Of a stretch of DNA of 64,000 nt, positions 17,664 through 25,404 are shown piece after piece. Source of the DNA: Burkholderiales bacterium (GTDB lineage Bacteria > Pseudomonadota > Gammaproteobacteria > Burkholderiales > Burkholderiaceae_C); contig JAPLPK010000191.1 in assembly GCA_026400275.1 (NCBI GenBank), forward strand, positions 1 to 64,000. Reading direction: 5' to 3'. The notes beneath the pieces are model-generated. The model was given only the letters and a program-made list of their open reading frames with translations, searched no databases and was not told the DNA's origin. A program made the translations under genes and the position numbers. Position 1 is the stretch's first letter, and each line of letters begins with the position of its first letter.

Positions 17664-18332
17664 ATGAGCCCCCAGCCAGCCTCAAAACCTACCCAAAAGC
17701 CTGCAAGTGCGTCCGCGCCTGCAGCCACCCTGGCGCGGCAGGTGGCGCAGCGGGTTGCACGTTGGGCGAAAAAAGAGCCCGCGCGGGTATTCACCCCGGC
17801 AGACTTTTTAGACCTGGGCACGCCTCACGCGGTAGGCATGGCGCTGTCGCGCATGGTGCGCGCCAACACATTGCGTCGCGTGGCGCGTGGCCTATATGAC
17901 GTGCCGCGCAGTCACCCGCTGCTGGGCGAGCTAAGCCCCTCAACCGACGCACTGGTGCAAGCGGTAGCCCGGCGCGATGGCGTAGTGGTGCAGCCGCTGG
18001 ATGTGGAGGCCACCAACCTACTGGGCTTGAGCGAGCAGGTGGTAGCCAAGCCGGTGTTTGAGACCAATGGCCCCAGCCGCACGCTGCGCGTGGGCGGGCA
18101 AGAGATTGAGTTCAGGCACCGCTCACCCCGGCGCGTAACCGCCGCTGCCGAATCTAGCAACTTGGTGTTTGCCGCGCTGCGCGGTCTGGGCAAAGCCCAC
18201 GTTACGCTGGAGCGGGTCGCGCACCTGCAGCAGATGCTGCCGCCCAAGCAACGCGCGCAGTTGCTGAAAGATTTGCCACTCGCACCGGTGTGGATGCACC
18301 CGTTCCTGCGCCACATTGCGGAGAAAAACTGA
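17664..18332 (+). CDS. abiEi: AbiEi-type antitoxin (type IV toxin-antitoxin)
   Basis: 222-residue protein with an N-terminal winged helix (FTPADFLDLGTPHAVGMALS then RMVRANTLRRVARGLYDVP) that should bind the operator just upstream. The C-terminal domain matches AbiEi-like/DUF6088 antitoxins (SSNLVFAALRGLGKAHVTLE). It represses the operon and neutralises AbiEii. Its stop overlaps the toxin start by one base (TGATG), typical of abiE pairs. The N-terminal 30 residues are low-complexity Pro/Ala/Ser and may be disordered. Confidence 0.85.
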   Translation: MSPQPASKPTQKPASASAPAATLARQVAQRVARWAKKEPARVFTPADFLDLGTPHAVGMALSRMVRANTLRRVARGLYDVPRSHPLLGELSPSTDALVQAVARRDGVVVQPLDVEATNLLGLSEQVVAKPVFETNGPSRTLRVGGQEIEFRHRSPRRVTAAAESSNLVFAALRGLGKAHVTLERVAHLQQMLPPKQRAQLLKDLPLAPVWMHPFLRHIAEKN

Positions 18333-19372
18333 TGCCCACAGCTACCCCCAGTTTTGCCCTGCAGAGCGTGCAGGAGCGCCGTTTGATCCTCACCGAAGCT
18401 GCGGCGCGCCTGCGCTTGGCTCCGCTGATTGTGGAGAAAGACTTTTGGGTGGGCTGGCTGCTGGGGCGCCTGTTTGCTATGCCAGCACTGACAGGGCAGG
18501 TGCAGTTCAAAGGCGGTACGTCGCTGTCTATGGTGTTTGGCGCTGTGCAGCGCTTTTCTGAAGACATTGACTTGGCTATCTTGCCCGCTGCGATGGGCTT
18601 TGAAGAGGGCTACTTCAACGACGCGCCATCTGCCAGCCAGCGCCGCAAGCGCATGGAAGCGCTGGCACAAGCCAGCGAGGCTTATGTGCAGCGCCTCCAG
18701 CCCGTTCTGGAGGCAGACATTGCATCCGTATTGGGCGCTAGCTCAAGTGGAGAAAGCTGGCTTAGCTATGAGATAGATAGCAATGCGGGTACGCCAAACC
18801 TGTGGTTTACTTACCCCAGCGTCACCCCACAAACCAGTGCTTACATTGCCAAGCGGGTAAAGCTGGAGTTTGGTTCGCTCACCAATCAGCAGCCCAGTGT
18901 GCAGGCCGTGGCGCGCACCATGCTTTCTGGCGTATTACCGGCGGGAGCCTTTGCCGACCTTGTTGCTCCGGTCGTGGCGCTGGATGTGGCCCGCACCTTT
19001 TGGGAAAAGGCGACCATCTTGCATGCCGAATACCACCGGCCAGAACACCTGCCAGTGCGTGACCGGTTTGCACGGCATTACTCCGATTTTTGTGCGCTGT
19101 GGCAGCAAGACCATGCCCGCACGGCTGGACTGGCCCGATTGGATTTATTGGCTGACGTAGCGCTGCACAAGAGCCGCTACTTTGCTTCCTCGTGGGCCAA
19201 TTACGACAGTGCCGTGCTTGGCACACTCAAACTGGTGCCGCCCGCGTACCGTTGGGATGCAATCAGCGAAGACTATGCGACGATGCTGCCCATGTTTTGG
19301 ACCGAACCGCCACCGTTTGCAACACTGATGCAGCGTCTGGCAGAGGCAGAAGCTGCTTTGAACGCGCAATAG
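18332..19372 (+). CDS. abiEii: AbiEii nucleotidyltransferase toxin
   Basis: 346-residue toxin of the AbiEii/AbiGii family. The nucleotidyltransferase signature is readable: KGGTSLSMVFGAVQRFSEDI followed by DL, with G61-G62-T63-S and D78-I-D80. It also has the early LIVEKDFWVGWLLGRLF segment. AbiEii causes reversible growth arrest and phage abortive infection; related enzymes add nucleotides to tRNA acceptor ends. Start 18332 overlaps the antitoxin stop. The pair lies between hsdS/DUF429 and hsdR on the same strand. Confidence 0.9.
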   Translation: MPTATPSFALQSVQERRLILTEAAARLRLAPLIVEKDFWVGWLLGRLFAMPALTGQVQFKGGTSLSMVFGAVQRFSEDIDLAILPAAMGFEEGYFNDAPSASQRRKRMEALAQASEAYVQRLQPVLEADIASVLGASSSGESWLSYEIDSNAGTPNLWFTYPSVTPQTSAYIAKRVKLEFGSLTNQQPSVQAVARTMLSGVLPAGAFADLVAPVVALDVARTFWEKATILHAEYHRPEHLPVRDRFARHYSDFCALWQQDHARTAGLARLDLLADVALHKSRYFASSWANYDSAVLGTLKLVPPAYRWDAISEDYATMLPMFWTEPPPFATLMQRLAEAEAALNAQ

Positions 19373-19411
19373 ACGCGGAGCAAGCAAAGGCAACAAACAG
19401 TAGGGAGTTTG

Positions 19412-22400
19412 ATGGCGTCCAATTTTTCATTTCTGCAAGCCGAATGGCCCGCGCTGTATGCCGAGGCCACCAAGGCGGAGCAGGCCGCTTTGAGCGACCC
19501 GCGCACGGCCTGCTTCTACGCCCGGCGCACGCTGGAGTTGGCGGTGGTATGGCTGTTCCAGGCCGAGGGGGGCCAAAGCAACGGTGTTCGGGGCAAGCTG
19601 CAAATGCCCTACAAGCCCGACCTGTCGGCCTACCTGTTCGAGCCCAGTTTCAAGCTGCTGGTAGGCCCCGCGCTGCACGCCAAGATGGACGTGGTGCGCA
19701 AACAGGGCAACAACGCCGTGCACAGCGCGCGGCCTATCACCACGCAAGACGCCACCGCCGTGCTGCGCGAGCTGTTCCAGGTGGCGTTTTGGGTGGCGCG
19801 CAACTACGGGCGCAACGTGGCTGTGCGGCCCGACCCGGCGCTGCAGTTCCGTGCCGACCAGCTGCCCCGCCCAGCAGATGCCACGGCGGCCCAAGCCACC
19901 CAGGCCGCCCTGAAGCAGCTAGCCAGTGAGCTGGCGGCGCGTGATGCTGCACTGGCCGCAGCCCATCAAAAGACGGCCGCACTGGACGCCGAGCTGGCCC
20001 AGCTACGTGCCGAGGTAGCCGCAGCCAAAGCCGCGAACACGGTCACGCCCGACACGCACGATTACAACGAAGCCGAGACGCGCGACCTCTACATCGACCT
20101 GCTGCTCAAGGAAGCCGGTTGGAAGCTGGACCAAGCCCGCGACCGTGAATACGAAGTGCAAGGCATGCCGAACAACGAAGGCAAAGGCTTTGTGGACTAC
20201 GTGCTGTGGGGCGACGACGGCAAACCGCTGGCGGTGGTGGAGGCCAAGCGCACCCGACGCGATGCGCGCGTGGGCCAGCAGCAGGCCAAGCTGTATGCGG
20301 ATTGCCTGCACACCCAGTTCGGCCAGCGCCCGCTGATCTACACCACCAATGGCTACGAGCATTGGTTCTGGGACGACAGCACGTACCCGCCGCGCCCGGT
20401 GCAGGGCTTCCACAAAAAGGACGAACTGCAACTGCTGGTGCAGCGCCGCACCTCCAGCAAGCCGCTGGCGGGTGTGGCCATCAACCCCGCTATCGTGGAG
20501 CGGCACTACCAGTTGCGCGCCATTCGCCGCATTGGCGAAACCTTTGAGCGCGACCGCCAGCGCAAGGCCCTGGTGGTGATGGCCACAGGTGCGGGCAAGA
20601 CGCGCACCGTGATTGCGCTGGTAGACCTGCTGCAGCGGGCCAACTGGGCCAAGCGCATCTTGTTTCTGGCCGACCGCGTGGCGCTGGTGAACCAGGCGGC
20701 CAATGCCTTCAAGGCGCATTTGCCCGACGCGGCAGCGGTGAACCTGGTGAAAGACAAAGCCACCGAGGCACGCGTTTATGTAAGCACCTACCCAACGATG
20801 ATGGGGCTGATCAACGAGACTGACGACGGCTTACGCCGCTTTGGCGTGGGCCACTTTGACCTGATCATCGTGGACGAGGCACACCGCTCCATCTACCAAA
20901 AGTACAAAGCCATATTTGCCTACTTTGACGCGCTACTGGTGGGCCTGACGGCCACGCCCAAGGACGAGATAGACCGCAACACCTATGGCCTGTTTGGCCT
21001 GGAAGACGGCGTACCCACCGATGCCTACGGCCTGGAAGACGCGATTGACGAAGGCTACCTGGTGCCGCCACGCGCGGTGTCGGTGCCGCTGAAGTTTCAG
21101 CGCGAGGGCATCAAGTACGCCGAGCTGAGCGACGCCGAGCGCGAGCAGTGGGACGAACTGGACTGGGATGAAGACGGCCAAGCGCCGGACGAAGTGGGCG
21201 CCGAGGCGGTGAACAAATGGCTGTTCAACACGGACACGGTGGACAAAGTGCTGGAAACGCTGATGCGTAAAGGCCACTATGTAGCGGGCGGCGACCGGCT
21301 GGGCAAGACCATCGTCTTTGCCAAAAACAATGCGCACGCCAACTTCATTGCCGAGCGATTCAACGCCAACTACCCGCACTACGCGGGGCAGTTTGCCCGT
21401 GTCATCACCTACCAGACCGAGTACGCGCAGAGCCTGATCGACGACTTCAGCGTCACAGAGAAAGCGCCACACATTGCCATTTCAGTGGACATGCTGGACA
21501 CCGGCATTGACGTGCCCGAGGTGGTGAACCTGGTGTTCTTCAAGATCGTGCGCTCCAAGGCCAAGTTTTGGCAGATGCTGGGGCGCGGCACCCGCTTGTG
21601 CAAAGACTTGTTCGGCCCGGAGCAGGACAAGAAAGAGTTTTTGATCCTCGACTTCTGCCAAAACCTGGAGTTCTTTAGCCAGAACCTGGAAGGCAGCAAG
21701 GGCGTTGTGGCAGAACCCCTGAGCCAGCGCACTTTCAAGGCACGGCTAGAGCTGCTGGCTGTGCTGGATGCACAGCTGGCGCAAGGCGCAGACGGCGGGA
21801 TTGCGGCAGAGCCTGTGCCGGACTACGGCCAGACTGCAGCCACCCTGCGCGCAGACACCGCCAGCTATTTGCACGCCGTGGTGGCGGGCATGCGGCTGGA
21901 CAACTTTGTGGTGCGCCCACAGCGCCGCTGGGTGGAGCAATGGAGCCAAGCCACTGCCTGGCACACGGTGACGGGCGAACAGCTGGCAGAGCTGGCCCAG
22001 CATGTGTCTGGCCTGCCCAGCAGCGTGCGCGACGACGATGAAGAAGCCAAGCGCTTTGACCTGCTGATGCTGCGCACCCAGTTGGCTAGCGCGCATGGCG
22101 ACATAGGCTTTGCGCGCCTGCGCGATCAGGTACGGTCGCTGGCCGATGGCTTGAGCGAGCTGGGCAGCATCCCCGACGTGAAAAAGCACATGGTGCTGAT
22201 CGAGGCCGTGGCGGGCGAAGAGTGGTGGCAGGACGTGACCCTGCCCATGCTGGAGCAGGTGCGCAGGCATTTGCGCGGGCTCATCAAACTGCTGGCAAAA
22301 ACGCAGCGCAAGGTGGTGTACACCGACTTTGAAGACGTCGTGGGCGAGGCGACCGAAGTGGCTTTGCCGCTGGGCGGCAGCGCGGGAGACTTTGAGCGCT

Positions 22401-22861
22401 TTCGCCTCAAGGTGCGCGCCTTCTTGCGTGCGCATGAGAACCACATCACCCTGCACAAGCTGCGCCGCAACCAGCCGCTCACCGCCACCGACCTGGCCGA
22501 GCTGGAGCGCTTGCTGGTTGACAGCGGCACCGGCACCGCTGAGGACGTGGCCCGCGCCGGGCAGGAGGCACATGGGCTGGGACTGTTTGTGCGCGCACTG
22601 GTGGGGCTAGACCGCGAAGCCGCCACGCAGGCGCTGAACGGCTTTGTAGCGGGCAAGACGCTCAGCGCCAACCAGCTGGAGTTTGTGAACCTGGTCGTCA
22701 CCCACCTGACCGAGCGCGGGGTGATGGAGCCCGGCTTGCTGTACGAGCCACCCTTCACCAGCTACGCGCCCCAGGGGCCGGACGCTTTGTTCACGTCCGC
22801 CCAGGTGGACGAGCTTTTTGGGGTGCTAGACCACGTCAAGGCCACGGCGCTGGCAGCCTGA
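19412..22861 (+). CDS. hsdR: Type I restriction enzyme subunit R
   Basis: 1149-residue HsdR. An N-terminal DUF4145-like helical part (FLQAEWPALYAEATKAEQAA) is followed by a coiled coil near residues 165-215. The nuclease core is GFVDYVLW (Asp262) and VVEAKR (Glu277, Lys279). SF2 translocase motifs follow: ATGAGKTRT (residue 391), DEAH (488) and the GLTATP and TGIDVPEV motifs. An EcoEI-R-type C-terminal helical domain closes the protein. It cuts unmethylated DNA after translocation with HsdM2S. ATG 19412 is preferred to the adjacent TTG; AGGGA lies upstream. It is separated from hsdS by 2.6 kb holding three other genes. Confidence 0.94.
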   Translation: MASNFSFLQAEWPALYAEATKAEQAALSDPRTACFYARRTLELAVVWLFQAEGGQSNGVRGKLQMPYKPDLSAYLFEPSFKLLVGPALHAKMDVVRKQGNNAVHSARPITTQDATAVLRELFQVAFWVARNYGRNVAVRPDPALQFRADQLPRPADATAAQATQAALKQLASELAARDAALAAAHQKTAALDAELAQLRAEVAAAKAANTVTPDTHDYNEAETRDLYIDLLLKEAGWKLDQARDREYEVQGMPNNEGKGFVDYVLWGDDGKPLAVVEAKRTRRDARVGQQQAKLYADCLHTQFGQRPLIYTTNGYEHWFWDDSTYPPRPVQGFHKKDELQLLVQRRTSSKPLAGVAINPAIVERHYQLRAIRRIGETFERDRQRKALVVMATGAGKTRTVIALVDLLQRANWAKRILFLADRVALVNQAANAFKAHLPDAAAVNLVKDKATEARVYVSTYPTMMGLINETDDGLRRFGVGHFDLIIVDEAHRSIYQKYKAIFAYFDALLVGLTATPKDEIDRNTYGLFGLEDGVPTDAYGLEDAIDEGYLVPPRAVSVPLKFQREGIKYAELSDAEREQWDELDWDEDGQAPDEVGAEAVNKWLFNTDTVDKVLETLMRKGHYVAGGDRLGKTIVFAKNNAHANFIAERFNANYPHYAGQFARVITYQTEYAQSLIDDFSVTEKAPHIAISVDMLDTGIDVPEVVNLVFFKIVRSKAKFWQMLGRGTRLCKDLFGPEQDKKEFLILDFCQNLEFFSQNLEGSKGVVAEPLSQRTFKARLELLAVLDAQLAQGADGGIAAEPVPDYGQTAATLRADTASYLHAVVAGMRLDNFVVRPQRRWVEQWSQATAWHTVTGEQLAELAQHVSGLPSSVRDDDEEAKRFDLLMLRTQLASAHGDIGFARLRDQVRSLADGLSELGSIPDVKKHMVLIEAVAGEEWWQDVTLPMLEQVRRHLRGLIKLLAKTQRKVVYTDFEDVVGEATEVALPLGGSAGDFERFRLKVRAFLRAHENHITLHKLRRNQPLTATDLAELERLLVDSGTGTAEDVARAGQEAHGLGLFVRALVGLDREAATQALNGFVAGKTLSANQLEFVNLVVTHLTERGVMEPGLLYEPPFTSYAPQGPDALFTSAQVDELFGVLDHVKATALAA

Positions 22862-22880
22862 GTTTCATATGCAAAAAGTC

Positions 22881-23026
22881 CTGATTAGCTAAATGCCTCA
22901 GATTGCAAGTACGCACATGAACGACCCCGTTCGCCCTGAGCCTGTCGAAGGGCTTGCTGATAGAGCCCTTCGACAGGCTCAGGGCGAACGGTTGTGGCGG
23001 TGTGTCTGAGGCAAGTAGCTAATCAG
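22881..23026. repeat. Nested REP-like palindromic element after hsdR
   Basis: The inner arms are perfect 28-mers at 22927-22954 and 22964-22991, containing CCCTGAGCCTGTCGAAGGGC, a common bacterial REP sequence. Outer arms surround them: CTGATTAGCTA with TAGCTAATCAG, and GCCTCAGA with TCTGAGGC. It lies between the convergent hsdR and thiolase genes. Confidence 0.85.
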
Positions 23027-23035
23027 GCAAAAAGT

Positions 23036-23082
23036 GGCTCTAGCGCAGGTATTACCTGCGCAAGCAGCTACAAATTAAATAG
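23036..23082 (+). repeat. Interspersed 50-bp repeat
   Basis: GGCTCTAGCGCAGGTATTAC then CTGCGCAAGCAGCTACAAAT; nearly identical to the copy at 46678-46728. Confidence 0.9.
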
Positions 23083-23092
23083 CACCCAGTAT

Positions 23093-24328
23093 TCAAGCTT
23101 CGGGGTTCTCGATCAGCAGCGCCATGCCCTGCCCGCCGCCCACGCAGGCGCTGGAGATGCCGAAGCGTTTGCCGCGCTGGCGCAAGGCGCGGGCCAAGGT
23201 CACGGTCAGGCGCACGCCGGTGGCGGCCAGCGGGTGGCCTAGCGCGATGGCGCCGCCGTGCACATTCAGCTTGTCCAGGTTCAGGCCCAGCTCGCGGCCC
23301 ACGGCCAGGGTTTGTGCGCCCTGGGCCTCGTTGATCTCAAACAGGTCGATGTCGGCCAAGGTGAGGCCGCAGCGCTCCAGCAGCGCGCGGATGGCGGGGG
23401 CCGGGCCTATGCCCATGTACTCGGGCGCCACGCCTACTGCCGCCGCGCCGCGCAGGCGGGCCAGGGGCTTGAGGCCGTGCTTTTGCACATAGCCATCGCT
23501 GGCCACCAGCGCACCGGCCGCGCCGTCCACCAGGGCCGAGCTGTTACCGGCTGTCTGCACACCGCCGGGGTAGACCGTGCGCAAAGCAGCCAGTGCGTCC
23601 ACCGGCGATGGCCGGGGGTGGGTGTCGTGCGCCATCTGCACCACTTTGCGCGGCAGCTGGATGCCACGGTTGGCATAGCCTTGCAGGGCAAACACCTCGT
23701 TGGTTACGGGCACGATTTCCCCGGCATGGAAGTCTTTGGCGTGCAGAGCGCGGTCGAACGACTGGGCGGCAAAGGCATCCACATCGGCGCGGCTGATGTC
23801 GTACTGCACAGCCAGGTTCTCGGCGGTCTGGATCATGCTGACGGGGCCGGCGGTATCGACCAGCGCCTCCACCAGAAAGTCCTTGAACTCGACCGGCGCG
23901 CCCAGCCGGAAGCCGCTGCGGTGGGTGTAGGCAGCAATCGGGTTGCGCGTCATGGACTCGGTGCCCACCACCAGCGCCAGGTCGGCATAGCCCAGGGCGA
24001 TCTGGTCGGCCGCCTGGCGGAACAATTCAAAGCCGGTGCCGCAGATGCGCTGCACCAGGATGGAAGGCACGGTCAGCGGCACGCCGGCGTACAGGCCCAC
24101 ATGGCGCGGCAACACATAGGCGTCAAAGTCGGCCTGCGCCATCGAGCCCACCACCACCGACTCCACATCGGCTGCCGGCAGACCGCTGCGCTCCAGCACG
24201 GCACGCGCCACCTTGATGCCCATGTCGGTGGGCGACAGCGCGCCAAAGGCGCCGCAGTAGTCCACCAGCGGCGTGCGCACGCCGTCAACAAGCCAGGCAT
24301 TGTGGAAAGAAGAGGAAAAGTGTTTCAT
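23093..24328 (-). CDS. Thiolase (acetyl-CoA acyltransferase)
   Basis: 411-residue classical thiolase. Motifs: nucleophile VQRICGTGFELF (Cys96), FEINEAQGAQTLAV, GGAIALGHPLAATG with the catalytic His, and SSACVGGGQGMALL with the second Cys near 395. It would cleave a 3-ketoacyl-CoA to acetyl-CoA and a shortened acyl-CoA. It is divergent from the crotonase/ligase/SDR operon, which supplies the preceding steps; together they form a beta-oxidation module, probably for phenylpropenoid side chains. Start 24328 is chosen where the family N-terminus begins; the upstream open stretch is not conserved-looking. Confidence 0.88.
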   Translation of the reverse strand: MKHFSSSFHNAWLVDGVRTPLVDYCGAFGALSPTDMGIKVARAVLERSGLPAADVESVVVGSMAQADFDAYVLPRHVGLYAGVPLTVPSILVQRICGTGFELFRQAADQIALGYADLALVVGTESMTRNPIAAYTHRSGFRLGAPVEFKDFLVEALVDTAGPVSMIQTAENLAVQYDISRADVDAFAAQSFDRALHAKDFHAGEIVPVTNEVFALQGYANRGIQLPRKVVQMAHDTHPRPSPVDALAALRTVYPGGVQTAGNSSALVDGAAGALVASDGYVQKHGLKPLARLRGAAAVGVAPEYMGIGPAPAIRALLERCGLTLADIDLFEINEAQGAQTLAVGRELGLNLDKLNVHGGAIALGHPLAATGVRLTVTLARALRQRGKRFGISSACVGGGQGMALLIENPEA

Positions 24329-24418
24329 AGAAATCCGTGGATAGTTGGGACCGGCTGCGGCAGCTGGCACGCACCGCAAAACACACGCCACCATAGCTGA
24401 TGCAACGCTGCTTTTTGA

Positions 24419-24434
24419 TTATTAAATATAACTT
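24419..24434 (-). promoter_or_regulatory. AGTTAT-type half operator facing the thiolase gene
   Basis: On the minus strand it reads AAGTTATATTTAATAA, resembling the 24496-24514 palindrome. It lies about 90 bases upstream of the thiolase start. Weaker than the other two sites. Confidence 0.35.
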
Positions 24435-24495
24435 TATATGCACCCACCAAAGCTAGGGAAAGCACCTAGGATTCAAGTCTCTTTCAATCTTGTTT

Positions 24496-24514
24496 TAGTT
24501 ATTTTTAATAACTA
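24496..24514 (+). promoter_or_regulatory. 19-bp palindromic operator before the crotonase operon
   Basis: TAGTTATT, TTT, AATAACTA: a perfect palindrome 29 bases before the start of the crotonase gene, in a position to cover the promoter. Its left half is shared with the palindrome at 13925-13959. Candidate binding site for a MarR-type regulator such as those that sense hydroxycinnamoyl-CoA; the regulator gene is not in the window. Confidence 0.6.
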
Positions 24515-24542
24515 TAGTTCGACAAACTAAACCTGTATTCCC

Positions 24543-25331
24543 ATGCGCACACCACACACCGACATCTCTCTGGAAATCCGTGGCGACAGCGAAGAAATCG
24601 CCGTCATCCGCCTGACCCGCCCCGCCAAGCGCAACGCGCTGAACGACGGCCTGATCCTGGCGCTGCGCGACATCATGGACGACCTGCCCGCCAGCGTGCG
24701 CGCTGCCGTGATCAGCGGCGAAGGCGACCACTTCTGCGCCGGCCTGGACCTGAGCGAGCTCAAGGAACGCGACGCCGGCCAGGGCCTGCACCATTCCCGC
24801 ATGTGGCATGCCGCGCTGGAGCGCGTGCAGTTCGGCCCGGTGCCGGTGGTGGCAGCACTGCACGGCGCGGTGGTCGGCGGCGGCCTGGAGTTGGCCAGTG
24901 CCTGCCATATCCGCGTGGCCGATGAATCCACTTTCTACGCACTGCCCGAAGGCTCGCGCGGCATCTTCGTGGGCGGCGGCGGCGCGGTGCGCATCCCCCG
25001 CCTTATCGGCACCGCCCGCATGATGGACATGATGATGACCGGCCGCGTCTACAACGCCGCAGATGGCGAGCGCGCGGGCTTCGCCCAGTACCTGGTACCC
25101 ACCGGCACCGCGTTCGACAAAGCGGTGGAGCTGGCCGGCCGTATTGCCCAAAACGCCCCGCTGACCAACTACGGCCTGATGCACGCCCTGCCGCGCATCG
25201 CCGAGCAACCCAGCGACCAAGGCCTGCTGACCGAATCCATGATGGCCGCGATTGCCCAGAGCGCGCCCGAGGCCAAGGAACGCGTGCGCGCCTTCCTGGA
25301 CGGCCGCGCCGCCAAGGTGAAAAAAGACTGA
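24543..25331 (+). CDS. Enoyl-CoA hydratase/isomerase (crotonase) family protein
   Basis: 262-residue crotonase. The oxyanion-hole motifs are GEGDHFCAGLDLSEL and ALHGAVVGGGLELA; the catalytic-Glu region is YALPEGSRGIFVGGGGAVRI, with Glu in PEG. In this operon it most likely hydrates an aryl-enoyl-CoA formed by the next gene's ligase. A hydratase/lyase role (as in vanillin formation) is an alternative, but the SDR and thiolase neighbours favour complete beta-oxidation. First gene after the palindromic operator. Confidence 0.85.
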   Translation: MRTPHTDISLEIRGDSEEIAVIRLTRPAKRNALNDGLILALRDIMDDLPASVRAAVISGEGDHFCAGLDLSELKERDAGQGLHHSRMWHAALERVQFGPVPVVAALHGAVVGGGLELASACHIRVADESTFYALPEGSRGIFVGGGGAVRIPRLIGTARMMDMMMTGRVYNAADGERAGFAQYLVPTGTAFDKAVELAGRIAQNAPLTNYGLMHALPRIAEQPSDQGLLTESMMAAIAQSAPEAKERVRAFLDGRAAKVKKD

Positions 25332-25404
25332 GCCCACGCGCCCCCACCTAACCGTACGCGCCAGCCACACGACCAAGTTGCCCGCAGAGCACCGGAACCC
25401 AGAC

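Noticed and set aside
18735-18790. A possible decayed 50-bp repeat in abiEii (GCTAGCTCAAGT with AGCTATGAG and TAGATAGCA)
   Set aside because: Only short pieces resemble the family and the central palindrome is missing, so chance similarity is likely.
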